DNA from: Larix kaempferi
Lineage: Eukaryota; Streptophyta; Pinopsida; Pinales; Pinaceae
Reading direction: 5' to 3'
Length of the DNA stretch: 64,000 nt
Assembly (NCBI GenBank): GCA_027924585.1
Contig: BSBM01000826.1
Location: 14,043,501 to 14,107,500 of the forward strand
This document shows, in pieces, positions 12,174-24,645 of the stretch. How positions within the stretch are numbered: position 1 is the stretch's first letter; the number at the start of each line of letters is the position of its first letter. A program made the position numbers and the translations under genes. Under the pieces are notes generated by a model. The model saw only the letters and a list, made by a program, of their open reading frames with translations, was not told where the DNA came from and searched no databases.

Positions 12174-14984
12174 ATGGAGACTTCTTCTTCACAAAATATT
12201 CTTACTCCATTCAACTATGATGAATGGAAACCAAAGATGATTGCATTCTTGAAGAGACAATGTGTTTTTGATTTGTGCATTGGTAATACAAGAGATTTTG
12301 ATTCCGATGAAGAGGAGAATGATTGGCTCAATGATTGTGATAGATATTTTGGAGCAATATGTCTTGCTATGTCTCCTTGTATGTGCTACCTCAGTAATAC
12401 TGTTGAAAATCCAAGTGATCTATGGGTCCAACTTGACAGAGAATTTGGAAAGCAGGAAGAAGAGGATCATGCTAGCATTTTGGAGAACAAGCCCAATGAG
12501 ATCTCCTTATGTGCTCTCTCTAATTTTGTCTTGGACTCATCCATTGTTCAAGATGAAGAAGAAACTGTAGATTTGTAATGTCCCCATTCAAATAAGTGCA
12601 TAGTAAGACAATCCCATCAATCCTACTAGTTTCCTAGGTTGGATGGGCACATGTGGGATGGTAATAAGGAAACTAATAAATGATATTTAGACATTAGAAG
12701 GGTTTAAGCATTTAATAAATATGATGAATAAATAAATTGAAGAGAAATTATAGGTGGCAAGTGGTTTTGGAGACATATAGAGGTGGTGGGACCCACACTA
12801 GCTTGATTTTTCAATGACACATGGCAGCTCTCTCTTGCCAATTCGAATTCATGGGAAGGTGAACACTCTTGGGTGAGTTGGTAAGTCATAACACATGGCA
12901 TTGAGCATATTAGGTCTAAATGGGAAGGAATAGTAACCTCCATGGGAGAGGAAGAGTCAAATTGGAGACTAGTGGACACATGGGCTAGATTCCCTAGTTT
13001 TATGACAATAATAATGAAGCATCTATGACATTTTATGACAAAATTCAGACCTGAATTCTTACACCTGACCATTATGACATGTCAGCCCCAAAAACAGGCT
13101 CAAAAAGGCGCTCATGGAGTTGGAGGAATCTAAAGAGACTCAAATTCGAATTTGGGAGAAGATGGAAGGTTGGAACTAGGAGACAAGTGGCAAATGAGGA
13201 ATATTTTCTAAATGGAAAATTATTGAATCTATTGAGAGGATTTCGATCCCTTGAAGGCTAATGTTGGTTATAAAATGTAGAAATCAAGTATGAGAATGGC
13301 TTTTGATGATTTGAGAAAAATTGCATTTGTGAAGAGAGAGCTAGTGGATGACTAGTTTCTTGCCTTAGCCAATTTCGAGGGTGAAAGATTCCCATCCAAG
13401 TTGGTGTTTGGAGAGGCCACTCAGGTATTTCATGGTTCTTTAATGGAGTTTGTATTTTCAGGTAGCATCTATAGGAAGTTTCATGGTTTGGTTTAGTGCA
13501 GCACTTTCTGTTAACCGTTTCCAGTTTTGAAGGCATATTCGTGCTCCTTGAGGGAGGGCGTTTTTGGTGAGAACTTGTGCTTCTTGAGAGAGATTCTCAT
13601 TATATATTTACGATTGTAATAGCTTAATATCCTCTGTTATTCATATTCAGAAAGTCTCAGGTCGAAATACCCACTGGTTGTATGCAAAACTATTGATTAA
13701 TGAGCAAACAATGTCCATTTCCCCAATGCATTGATGTATGACACTATAATGTTGATTATTTCGAATGGATGGATGATTATCTGATATATTTGTGATAAAT
13801 ATAATGCCATGGATGTCTTATACAAGTTTCATGTACTGTACTTGAGCATTTGAAGCATTTTTACTCAGTTTAGTTGTATTGGGAGGTGAAATAGTGCCAT
13901 TTCCCCAAGGGTCGAATTGGGGGTTTTTGCTGTTGAATTTGAGAGAGTTAGAACAGTATTAAAAATCAATTAATGGTTCATATGAGACCTTAATCACATA
14001 CTTAACACATTATATACCTCTGTTCATAAATTTGTGGGAGTTTGGAGGCATTTGGAGGGCCATTTGCAGTGTTACCCGAGGGGGATTTGATGCACAAATT
14101 ACTAGTCAAAATTACATATATTCATCAGAATACAAATCAAGTTTGCAGCAGTATTTGGAGGGCCATAAAACATCCCTGAACCGTATATTCAAGTCTAAAT
14201 ACCATTCATACACTCCTACAGAATATTTGGGAGCATTTGGGTTGATTTGGAGGTCAAAACAGTAAAACTAGTCAAAGGTCGAAATCGGGAAAAAAAGTGG
14301 AAAATTGGGCATTTTAATAAAATTTGAAAAAGGGATATTACAAGATTCAACATTCATTCTCTCAAAGTCTTCTATTTCAAATTCTGAGCAAGATAAACTA
14401 GCTCATACTCTAGATTTCAAATAGGTTCTTGAATCCTCTCTTTCACATGAGTTTGTCAGCATGCAGAATAATGATCTACTTGATTTTTTGGAGGTAAAAT
14501 CTGATTTTGGAGGTGAAGCATTCATTCTCCTTTATTGCATGCCTCCTATAAACTTTTGTTCTATCATTTGCACAGTTTCTCAGAGTTTTACCGAAGATGA
14601 AGAGCACTACCATTCACTTGAGTTCAATTCTCATGCAATTTTTGTTGATTTTGGTTTTGATCTCACCCCTGTTGGTTCAAAGAAGATCTCAAGAAACCAT
14701 TTGTCAAATCTTGGAGATGATTTAACTTCCACTGATAAGAAGTTCAAGTTTCAAGATCTATTTGATCCGATTGGATCTATTCCTACCTCACTTGGTTCAA
14801 ATCACAAGTTCCAGGATCATCCTCATATTTTCAGATTTGTTCTCACCATTTTCAATATGAAGAGCAAGTTCATAAAGTCTCCACATTCCCTTGCATCCAA
14901 TGATGGAGAATTCAAGCACATGTTTTTGGAGCATGATCCATTTACTCCCAAGAGTAAGATACCTCCAAACATATCTACTTGATT
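12174..14984 (+). pseudogene. Element H Gag-like ORF, interrupted by a solo LTR
   Basis: The ORF starts METSSSQNILTPFNYDEWKP and has the Copia Gag pattern (W.PKM..FL, then SDLWVQLDREFG). At 12573 it is cut by a 1.77-kb solo LTR and resumes in the same frame at 14348 once one AGATT copy is set aside. A single TAG follows before a 173-codon open stretch (14461-14982) with an unusual repeated pattern of short acidic and DHxF-type blocks and no zinc knuckle. I recognise only the N-terminal Gag-like part. Confidence 0.7.
12574..14342. mobile_element. Solo LTR inserted in element H
   Basis: The unit starts TGTAATGTCCCC and ends GGGATATTACA, forming a near-perfect 11-base inverted terminus. It is flanked by AGATT at 12569-12573 and 14343-14347. 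It has no coding capacity, PBS or polypurine tract, so it is best read as a 1769-bp solo LTR left by recombination between the two LTRs of a former element. A TATATAT stretch lies near 13600. The orientation is unclear. Confidence 0.85.
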
Positions 14985-15175
14985 TTGGGGCAGTTAAATC
15001 TTTTGGTGTGTTATAGTCGATTTTGAGGGGGGGTTTTTCCCATGAGGTTTTCTCCATTTCCTCGGTTCATGGACTGTTCTTTATTTGGATTATTATTGTA
15101 TTGGGGTGACCTTTGGTCTCAGTAACCAGGGCCCTACATTTTTTTTTTTACATCATAGTATACCTTGAGGGGGGG

Positions 15176-15878
15176 TGTTAGGATATCTCATCATTCGGTT
15201 ATGTACTTTGCATGCATTTTGCATACATGCATGCATTGCATGCACCCGCATACTGCCCAGTCACTAGTTTGATGCCTCCAGCACCTAGTCCCAGGTATTA
15301 TAGCACTCAGGAGGTACTTTCCACTCATATTTATCCCGCCTAGCCAGGAAGGTGCCCACTTCTCACCTTCCACTGCAGAAGGGTTCCTTTTCTCACCTAC
15401 CAATCCAGTTCACTTCAATTAGTTAGTTGTCTTTCCTTGATTTGAGGCTAGACTGACTCCTAACTATTGTTACCACTCCAATTCACCTCCAATGAGCCTT
15501 GAATACCTATTATGAGTGTAGTTAACTTCTCATGCGCCCTCCACTGATCCTTCATCCCTACATTAGTGCCACTTACCATCAGTTACACTTATTACACTCA
15601 GTTTGACACCTGTCTGACAGTGACTTGTGCATTGATGACCACCACTGATTGATGATGAGGACTCCTAGTTGGAGCCAAGCTACACCATGCAGTATATTCG
15701 AATGAACTCCTTGGCTAATTCGAATTGCTCACTCATTGTGACAGTATTGTATTGTAATTCTACTATTTTGGATTATAGAGCACTGATGCATCTCTCTTCC
15801 ATAGTTTTTACTCCAATTTGTTTTACATCATTGTGATTGATTTACTTGTTCAATAGATCTGTTGTGACTAATTTTACA
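15176..15878 (+). repeat. 3' LTR of element H
   Basis: It begins TGTTAGGATATC right after the polypurine tract at 15165-15175 and ends TTTTACA, followed by the target duplication CCCTG. It carries four CATGCA motifs near its start. Confidence 0.93.
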
Positions 15879-15883
15879 CCCTG

Positions 15884-16992
15884 AGGGTCGTCGCTAACTG
15901 TCCCTTTTTGATATTTTCATCTTGGACCTGCTTAACAGTCCATAACGCCTCTCACAGAAATGAGTATTGTTCGAGATCCTCGTCCCATTACCCTGGAAGG
16001 TCGACATCTTTGCGTCGTCACTTTCCATTCTTGGGCTTCTACTATTATTATTTACTGATCTGCTACTCTTACTACTGTTCTGGCATGTAGGACAGCTTTG
16101 TGAATAACTTGTATTTCCTCTTATCAAGTTCTGAGTAGTGCGTGGAGTTGAAGGTACATTGTAGCTTAAGGTCCGTCCTTCTTAGGATTCTGGGGTAACC
16201 TATTCACTTTCTTCTTCATCGTAATAAGGTCACTTCGTCCCTTGTGGTCCTGTTTTTCGATCTTCCATTCTGGTCCCCTTAGGAGACTCTCTCTCAGTCC
16301 TCCTCTTCTTCTCTGGTTTCCGGAATATCATCCCACTCCTCAAGGTACCACACCCTTTGTCAACCTCCCTTAAAAATTCATCATCGCTCATGTCCATCTA
16401 CCCCGCATCTTTCTATCGGACCCGCATTCACCGGTACCCACAACTTCCACACACTGATCTTCTACTCGTCGGAATTCATCCTCAGTATACCCTTTTCGCA
16501 GACAAGCATCTTAATCCACAACTTCAGAGATAGCAGGAATCTCCCTCTAGGTCCTTTGAAAAGTTTCCTGTCCACATCGTTGTATGATCTGATTGTATCA
16601 ACGAAAAAATAAGTAATGTATCCCTGTAAGATACTGTCTACCTAGAAGTCAACAGCCCATGATACCTTATTGTCAACCCATTTCAGATGTTGGATCAGTT
16701 CTGGAGTCCAATGGTCAGGCTCACTCTTTTGTAAATGGTTCTTATGAAATGTCAGCTATGCCAACCACTCGTGCAACAATACTGGGAATTCATAGAAGAA
16801 TATCTCGTGGATATCAGAGTAAATATGCTTCTCCAACCAATTGCTTGTCGTCTGCCTAGGGTTTCGATTTTCTCCTTCTGTAGATTCTTCTGCTTTCTTG
16901 TCAAACCAGTCCTGAATCTTCGGTTTCATCGGGTGCCACAACATGTCCTCTTCTTTCTTATTCAAAGTCCTAGCAATAGAACCATTTGTTGA
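15884..16992 (-). pseudogene. Element A gag, N-terminal part
   Basis: This is the amino-terminal (matrix-like) part of Gag, split from the capsid part by element H. Seen: an open start with WLEKHIYSDIHEIF and LLHEWLA, then stops and frameshifts. The same order (WLNKYLWKDVHEVFW, ELHEWF) occurs in element B at 46.7-46.9 kb, which supports a real conserved domain. Decay is heavy. The reading frame at 15,884 continues at 11,090 when element H and one CCCTG copy are set aside. Confidence 0.7.
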
Positions 16993-17804
16993 CACATTTC
17001 TTTCGAAAGGGGTTCATTTCACACTTTCATCAACAAACACTGACTATACACCCTTAAGCGCTGGCCCAAAGGGGTTTTACCCTTTCTAGAAACACCCACG
17101 AAGCAAGTGAAGTCTCACCCAAGATGATTAAGGGGACTGCAGGAACTAGGTTTCCGTAGTGGGGAAGGACATCCATCTACTTCGATTCTATCACAACAGA
17201 AACCAAATATTCACATTCTCATCATGCTTTGAAATTCAGACATACATCATCATTCGCATATTCACTATGTAATCAAAATTCGCATTATCAGATTAACACT
17301 AGTGATCGCATCAGTGAGAACTTACAGAACACAACATAAAGCATTCATCATTCGACATAAATAGAGACAAAAAGACAGATCCGAACATCTTCATGCATTA
17401 ACTCATCAAAACTTGTGGTATAACCTTCATAGAAATAATTCAGAACATCTGATCGTGGATCCATACAAAACTACCGAAAACAAAGCAAAACATTACAGAG
17501 TTCATCCGCATAGGATCGAATTCCCTATCGATCACTTATGATCTCATTCTAGCATAGGATCGAATTCCCTATTAATCACTTATGATATCATTTTAGCATA
17601 GGATCAAATTCCCTTAGGATTACATTCATATTCTTATTGATAGCAAACTACGGTGGTTAAAAAATGGTCCAAATTACCCTTTCTAACAAACTAAACTAGT
17701 CTCGTGTTTCCTTGTTCTCTGCGAATGGTCCTTCTTCCGTGGATGGTCCTTCTTCACAGCTGTCGGCTTCTGCACTTCATGCAGATTAATCCTGTGCCAA
17801 AATC
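16987..17804 (-). repeat. Right (5') LTR of element A, truncated, with a 44-bp tandem unit
   Basis: It starts TGTTGACAC and matches the left LTR until about 17800, where the final 15 or so bases are replaced by the start of Copia G. A 44-bp unit beginning GCATAGGATCGAATTCCC is repeated at 17508-17551 and 17552-17595, with a partial third at 17596. The left LTR has fewer copies. The TATA position is mutated (TATTGATAG instead of TATTTATAG). Confidence 0.82.
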
Positions 17805-18405
17805 TGTTGATCGATTTGTCACTTTAGAAGATATTCACTTGTATATTGTATGCATTACATTTGTACTTTATTGTATTATTCCTTTGATTGGAAGTGTCGT
17901 CATTTGTATTTGCAAGTGTTGCAAGTTATATTGTAAGTGTCGTAACTTATATTTGATGGGTTATTAGACCACCTTAGAGGGGTCGTCCCAGTATGAGTTA
18001 AAGGGTTATTAGACCACCCTAGCGGGGTCGTCCCAGTGACAAGTGGTAATGGGTTATTAGACTCTCCTAAGGGAGGTCGATCGAGTTAGAATAAAAGGCA
18101 AGTAAAGGTAAAGTATAAGTAGAGAGGAGCACCTCTCTATTTATCCATTCATTCACTCAATCACTTCGCATTAGTGAGAGTGTGCACAAGTGGAGGAGGA
18201 GAATCTTCTAGGAGACTATCTCTTGGTTTGGGGTTTTGTATTGGTGCTCATTCTATTTTTGAGGAAGTTGCGGGCTTTTTCACCTTCTTGGTTTTCCCCA
18301 GTGAAATGCTTTGTGTCTCTTGTCTCTTGTGTTTGACATGTTGTACACGTTGTTCTCTCAGTTAGGATCCTAGATCATATTGAATTAAATGATGAAAAAA
18401 TAACA
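17805..18405 (+). repeat. 5' LTR of Copia G, with a triple U3 repeat
   Basis: It starts TGTTGATCG and ends AACA directly before the PBS. Three copies of a unit of about 45 bp, starting GGGTTATTAGACCACC, lie at 17958, 18003 and 18050, upstream of a GTATAAGTAG box near 18110. Such repeats in U3 could affect transcription; that is inference. Confidence 0.9.
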
Positions 18406-18417
18406 TGGTATCAGAGC
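18406..18417 (+). other. Primer binding site of Copia G
   Basis: TGGTATCAGAGC abuts the LTR end, matching the initiator methionine tRNA primer site of Copia elements. The stretch from here to 19327 is an untranslated leader with no motif I recognise. Confidence 0.93.
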
Positions 18418-19327
18418 TAACCTGAAGGAAGGCATTGTATGGCATTTACGACAATTGTTGCACTTGCAACAAATTGGAATCTAGGGCTTGATATAGTAAA
18501 ATCTAGTCATAGTGGAACTTTCGCTATAAATCAGTTTTGGTGAAGGTTCAGGGTCTGAAGTTTTTATAGTCTGAATACCAGACACAGATGTACCTTGTGT
18601 AAAACTTTCAGCCTCAGATTCGTTGTACTTTGTGAGATATGATCCATACAAGTTGGGATTTCTGCCTCTTCCAGAATGAATCCCTAAATAGGTGACCTAG
18701 GAACAGAGGTCATATCTCAGGATAGGAATCTCCAAATGGAATTCCATAAAAAGTGACAGTTAGGGAACGAACTATAGTTTCACAGGTCTAATGTTTAGAG
18801 GCCAAAGTTGAAACAGTGACTTGTGGAACTCCGTACAAGTTTTCTATGCTATTTCATCCCATAAACATGTCATGTTGCTACACTTAACATATCTCTCTCA
18901 TGGAGAATCCATTGAAGCTCAGATTTATGGGGTTGGAAATATGAAATTCCATTCTACCATAGGCCGAAGTTTCAGCCCCCGAGGATCCAAAATTTCAGAG
19001 ATGTACCAGAAACAATATGGTATATATTTGTGTCAGAACATAATTGGATTCTGAGCATTTTCATTTTTGGCTTGTCACTGTTGTGGGAAATTAGGGCTTT
19101 TAACAGAAGTGGAATTTTGGAGTGCTATCAGCATAGGATTTATCTCCTTAGTAAAATCAAAATTTAGATACCAAGATCAAATTTTTTGGTTGGGTAGAAC
19201 CCCGGTATCCATCAAACCCTAGTTCGGGTTTTGGACCATAAAACCAGAAAACCAGATTTTGATAGAAATTGCAGATCCAAAATTCATAGGTCATTTTTGA
19301 AGGGTCAATTTTTGAATTTTTCAAAAT

Positions 19328-19675
19328 ATGAGCACACCAGTTCGCTCACCTCAGTCAAATGCATCTCCTTGTCTAGATAGAAGTTTGAATTCCAAGTTTG
19401 GATTTTTAGGGTTTCTCTACCAAACCCTAGCCAGCTCCATATCCAGTTTCAACAAATCAAAGTGGATTGCGTTAATCCTAGAAGAGAATGAATTGGACAC
19501 CTACATAAGTGAAGAAGTTCCAGTTCCAGAGGGAGATAAGGCTAAGGCCTTACATAAGAAGACTACAAGCAATCCCGACATAAGTGAATAAGTTCCAGTT
19601 CCCGAGGGAGATAAGGCTAAGGCCTTACATAAGAAGACTACAAGCAATCCTGACAGGTATGACTTGAGTAGATAC
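19328..19675 (+). pseudogene. Copia G gag, N-terminal fragment with internal duplication
   Basis: The open start MSTPVRSPQSNASPCLD leads to KWIALILEENELDTYIS and PEGDKAKALHKKTTSNP, the early Gag pattern of Copia elements. A 75-bp unit is tandemly duplicated (19503-19577 and 19578-19652). The duplication keeps frame, but a GAA-to-TAA change in the second copy ends the ORF at 19591. Downstream, Gag is not recognisable. Confidence 0.75.
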
Positions 19676-19679
19676 ATGT

Positions 19680-21200
19680 ATGTTTTGAAATTTGTTCATG
19701 ATTAAGTTTGTCTTCGAATTATTAAGGTTAGTACAATCTTGATTAATTTTAGACTTGTCTTATCACCTTAGTAAAAGTATGAATGCATGTGAATGATAGA
19801 AGACATTCATTGATTAGGTTGTGACACTTATGATTGTACTAATGCACTGTGGTGTTGTATGAGGATGATATTGTCTGCTAACATGAAAGGTACATCAAGA
19901 AAGACAAATCACGTTCTAGATCAATAACATATGACCATGGTGACATGAAGACAAAGACTCATCCATAGCCATTAATCACATAGAAGCTCTACTTACAAGG
20001 TATATATAATTTGGTTCTACAATGCTTAACTTATGAGATATGCAGGTTACCAACACAAGGTCACTAAATCATTGAAGAGAACAAAGAAGACATTGTTCGG
20101 GTATGTTAGACATAACTCGCAAACATGATAATCCATGTTTTTCCTATATCAAGTTAGAATCCTACCTTGTGTTAGGGTCTCATATAAGTATACTTTTGTA
20201 TGATTGATAATGATTATTCATGAAGTTATAGGTTTGAGTAATCATGGGTTTATGCATATTATGCTTCTTACTTTGATTAATGATATAACAAACCAGAAGA
20301 GTCCTATGGTCAAATAAGAATATGCATGAGTAAAAGACGTCATCCTTGAAACCTTGAATACTAACACTTGTGATAAATTACTTGTGTATGAAATGACCAT
20401 GACCATACATGTTTAAGATTATTTAGAATCATAATGTTTTGATAGTATTGGGATTATACTAATGAAGTATGATTATGTATGAGATCTTGAGGATGACACA
20501 ATGATGACACTAGTGCGCACTTAAGCATGCATAGTGGCCTAGGATGGATAGAAGTTCAAAGACATAAATGATATCATAAAGGAAGCAAAGATCAAGAGGG
20601 AGCACACTCCAGTAGTCCCTGCAAGGAAGCAAAGATTGAGAGGGAGTCCACCCAACAACTAAACAAAGATAAGTATTTTAATTATCATCTATTTTATATA
20701 TGATTACTTAAATGATGTTGTTAAGTCATGTACATACTTATGTTCCTAGATTTAGGATGTATATTATGATTTTAGAAAATTTGCATTAATGGACAAGATA
20801 CTACTAATATAGTAATAGGTAAGTGGCCTATGGTACTGTACAACATTCCATCGCTACTTATCTAGAATGAAACCTCTTTGATGACATGTTGGGAGTAGTG
20901 CACGCTCTTAACAATGTTCTGGTAGAGATGGAAGGCATCTAGAAAGTTACCGTATGAATACGGGATATGGATGAATGTTGTATTGAAGCATTGGCTAAGA
21001 TAATTGCATGACTGCATGAGATATGTCCTTTTATGTAAGAATTTGTTCTGAAAACTATGAGATATTTCTAATCATGCAATTGAATTTGACTTGTAGGAAA
21101 GATTGTGTGCAATCACCTACAAAAGAAGGACAACGACATTTGTTCCAGAAATGGAGTTTAAGAAAACTACCTATTGAAGATATTGAAGAATTTGAAGTTC
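19680..21200 (+). other. Degenerate internal region of Copia G
   Basis: This should hold gag C-terminus, protease and integrase, but I see no zinc knuckle, DSG or DDE motif in any frame. A short direct repeat (GGAAGCAAAGAT.GAGAGGGAG) lies near 20,580 and 20,620. The region may have been replaced or eroded. A small frame at 21023-21268 ends just before the RT homology starts. Confidence 0.5.
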
Positions 21201-21224
21201 CCAAGATCAGGGATGCAGTAATGG

Positions 21225-22726
21225 AAGGATGCCATGATCGAGGAGAACCAGTCGATCATGAAGAATGATGTTCGATATGTGGTTCCAAGACCAGAAGGGA
21301 AGTCTACTGTGACTTCCAAGTGGATCTAAAAGATCAAGCATGCTATATATGTTAGCATAGATAAATAAAAGGCGAGGTTTGTGGTTCGTGGCTTATCCTA
21401 GAAAGAAGTGACAGATTATTAAGAGACTTTTGCATCTGTAGCCCGATACACTTCCATCAGAACAATACTTGCTCTGGCTACAGTGATGAAATGGAAGATA
21501 CACCAGATGGATGTCAAGACAACTTTCTTGAATGGTGTAGTCGAAGAGGAAGTGTATGTGGAGCAGCCACTCGGATTTGAGACACATGACAGGGAGTCAT
21601 ATGTGTGCAAATTAAAGAAAGCCTTGTACGGTTTAGAACAAGAACCCAGGACATTGTATGACAGGATTGAAAGCTTCCTGACTAGTTTGGGCTTTACCAA
21701 GAGTAAAGCAGATTCCAAACTTTACTACAAGGTTGAGCAAGCAAATCCAGTGATACTCGTACTGTATGTAGATGACCTGTTTGTGACAGGTGAGTATGGT
21801 TTGATTGCCGACATGAAGAGGAAGATTGTTGCTGAGTTCGAGATGAAGGACTTGGGTATGATGCATTACTTTCTAGGTATGGAGGTGTGGAAGAGTGTAG
21901 ATGTAATATTCCTTGGACAAGGGAAGTATGATGTAGAGATCCGGAAGCGGTTCTAGATGATGGACTGCAAGGACATGGCCACACCTATGGCATCGAACCT
22001 GAAGCTATTGAGTGATGCCTCATCAGAGTCGGTTGATGTCATGATGTATCATCAGATGATGGGGTCCTTGATGTACTTGACGGCACGAGACCAGATATTT
22101 GCTTTGCTGTGAACACTTTGAGCTAGTTCCCGATGGATCCTAGACATGTTCACTTGATTGTTGTAAAGCATATTCTGAGGTACCTGAAGGGTACGGTTGA
22201 TTATGGGCTCAAGTATGATGCGAATCAAAAGTTTAACCTGGAGGGTTATGTTGATTTAGATTGGGCAGGAAGTGCTGTAGATAGGAAGAGCACTTCAGGG
22301 TGTTGCTTCAGTATGAGATCAAGTGTGATCTCTTGGTTTAGCAGGAAGCAATCCTGCATAGCACTGAGTACAGCCGAAGTAGAGTATGTCGCAGCTTGTT
22401 CAGCTAGTTGTGAGGTAGTATGGATAAGGAAGCTAATGTCTTATTTGTTTGATCTCCAGTTGGATGCTACTTGTATATTCTGTGACAACTAGAGTTGTGT
22501 GAAGTTGTCTGAGAACCCAGTGTTCCATGACAAGTCGAAGCACATCGAGGTCAAGTATCACTGTATTAGGGATATGGTGCAGAGAGGATCAATGAAGCTC
22601 CTGTATGTTGCGATGGACGAGCATATAGCAGATGTGTTGACCAAACCACTAGCCAAGGTGAAGTTCAAGTACTTCAGAGAGAGGCTTGGTGTTCTTCAGA
22701 TTCAAGATACTTCCAGGAGGAAGTGA
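21225..22726 (+). pseudogene. Copia G reverse transcriptase and RNase H
   Basis: The frame reads NDVRYVVPRPEGKSTVTSKW, then MDVKTTFLNGVVEEEVYVEQ, LYGLEQEPRTLYD and the catalytic YVDDLFVTG near 21,765. RNase H follows with DLDWAGSAVDRKSTSGC, LSTAEVEYVAACSAS and KHIEVKYHCIRDMV. Stops occur in the early RT (near 21,330, 21,370, 21,400 and 21,420), at about 21,955, and in the RT-RNase H link (near 22,110); another TAG lies at 22,490. Protein length and order are otherwise normal for Copia. Confidence 0.92.
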
Positions 22727-22861
22727 TGGGACACAGATGCAGGAGCCATTCCAAGCATGGTGGTAGAAGGATCCTTCCCATGGCTATGGATGTAAGTGCT
22801 ATGCGATGAGCATCAGGACAATGCTTCGGATGATGTTCTATATGATGATGATCAATATGAT

Positions 22862-24427
22862 TGTTGGATTAAATAACTGTTCTATAGGTTTCCAATATAG
22901 ACCTAGGTTCTTTAGCGGTTCAAGGAGCCAACATAACCCCTTCTCATCGGCCCTTTCGGCAATAGCCTATGAACATAATGAGGTCTCACACAAGGTGTAG
23001 TGATGGGGGAGTTGCAGAATCAGGTTTTCGCAACGCACTTTGGGGGCTCGCGGTGCGGACTGAAGACTGCACAATGATACCCTACATCGCGATCAACACT
23101 TCTACAAGTTGAAATACTAACACAACCAGCGCATCCAAGGACTGCGTGGTTTGGGTAGAATTCACTCAACAGGACAGCGCAACTGACTTATACGCTTCCT
23201 CTTTGGACTTAACTGATATTGCTGATTTTACTTAGTACTTATTCATCCATCTACTTGCTTAGATTATTCAGTTTTACAACTTATGCAATGGAACAAAATA
23301 CACAACTCGGCGCACACCCGATGCTGTGCTTCAAGGGAGTCGCATGGCATGATCTCTCTGACGTAAGTGCTTATCTAAATGACTTATACATTCACTAACT
23401 CAAAAACACTATGCATTCAACATCCATCCATTCATGTAATACTTAACATTCTATTCCCATTTCATTCCCATGGCAAATACATATAAAAGTATTAATACAT
23501 CAGCTGATAAATGAGAATTCAATCATTCATAGTAAGCAAACAAACAAGTGCAAAACACATAAAAAATCCCAGTACACAAGATTTAACGTGGTTCACCCCC
23601 GGGATGGGAGATACGTCCACAGGAATTGTTGTTGTATTAGTCTTTGGGAAGGGTACAACAGTTCTAGTCTGGACACTCAGCTGCAGACTCTCTTCTCTCT
23701 CAATAGGCCTCTACACACACAACTTGCAGAGCCTTTACAAAAATGTCTCTCAACAGAGATCTATTCGGTCAATAATAACAGTGAAGAGTAAACAAAATAA
23801 CAACCCTTTCCCATACAAAATATGCCTTATTTATAGATCATGCCCATAGGTCATGTATTTACAATTCGAAGGAAAAAACCCTCAGGTTTACAAAACTGTC
23901 ACGGTTTTCCCTTAATCGGACTACTGGTTTCTAGTAGTGAATCTTCCATCATGGCCACCTTCAGCGAATGCTTACATCACTATCAACCTCCCTGTCACGC
24001 GCACGCCAAGAGGTCTCTTTCATCTATTCGTTCTTCCTCTAACAGACTTATGCGATTGGTTTGGGTGGTGGTCCTTTCACATGTGCAACTAGTCGCTTTC
24101 CTTCCGCATTGCTTCTTACCCATCGCCTGGCAATCCTGGAGCATCTTTACCAAAAATAGACCACCGATGGTCTAACCGAAATTTGTGCCATCTTCCATCC
24201 ATCCTTTTTCCCTGCCAAATCTCCATAGATCGGGATCTTCACAACACTGTCTCCTCACAGCACTATACTTCGTATCTCTTTCGACGCTGTGCTACGCTCA
24301 ACTTTGCAGCATCCAAAAACTGGCTTGTCCAAAAAGCCTCCAGCTGAACCGCTTTTAGCTTTGCAGTTCCAAAATATGACTTGCTCAACAATGCCCAACT
24401 TGGGCCAAGCCCAACAGGCCCCTAACA
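22862..24427 (-). repeat. Left (3') LTR of element B
   Basis: It starts TGTTGGATTAAAT and ends GGCCCCTAACA. A TATA box (CTATAAATA, minus) is at 23828-23836. The frames seen within it are not genes. Confidence 0.92.
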
Positions 24428-24439
24428 CTTACACGTGGC

Positions 24440-24640
24440 TCGTCCCTGAGCCACCTTCAACTTCTACTTCTCCTAGTTGTTCCTCCTCTTACGAAGCTAG
24501 CATTGCAGCGAACTCGTTGTATGTAACGATCAACTTTTCAACTACTTCCTTGGTGTCTTGCTCAACCTGTTTGACGGTCTCCAACATCTCAGGTGTTATT
24601 TCATCATCGGCTTGTTGTTCCACCTATTCTTAACCTTTGC
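24440..24640 (-). pseudogene. Element B extra 3' ORF, C-terminal end
   Basis: The minus frame reads ITPEMLETVKQVEQDTKEVV and EKLIVTYNEFAAM, then EEEQLGEVEVEGGSGTSHV before the left LTR of B. It matches the end of the element A extra ORF. About 430 codons of coiled-coil middle, present in A, are absent in B, where element C lies. Confidence 0.6.
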
Positions 24641-24645
24641 GCAGT

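Larger units (their letters stand above)
11095..15878 (+). mobile_element. Non-autonomous Copia-like LTR element H nested in element A
   Basis: LTRs at 11095-11833 and 15176-15878 share about 90% of bases by eye. The target duplication CCCTG is present at 11090-11094 and 15879-15883. A PBS (TGGTATCAGAGCC) and a polypurine tract (TTGAGGGGGG) sit in the right places. Only a Gag-like ORF is encoded, with no protease, integrase, RT or RNase H, so it must rely on enzymes from elsewhere. It landed in element A's gag, and A's frame continues across the site. Confidence 0.93.
3766..17804 (-). mobile_element. Ty3/Gypsy element A, internally deleted, with nested insertion
   Basis: Two related LTRs (3766-4525 and 16987-17804) bracket minus-strand gag, protease, a second Gag-like module, an RT stump and an extra 3' ORF. 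A primer-site-like ATGGTTCTATTGC lies just inside the right (5') LTR. Most of RT, all RNase H and all integrase are missing between about 7750 and 7440, so the copy is an internal-deletion derivative. Element H sits in gag. Without H the element is roughly 9.2 kb. The last bases of the right LTR are missing where Copia G begins, so no target duplication can be confirmed; AGTTC flanks the left end. It is related to element B in gene order and protein sequence, though the LTRs differ. Confidence 0.88.
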
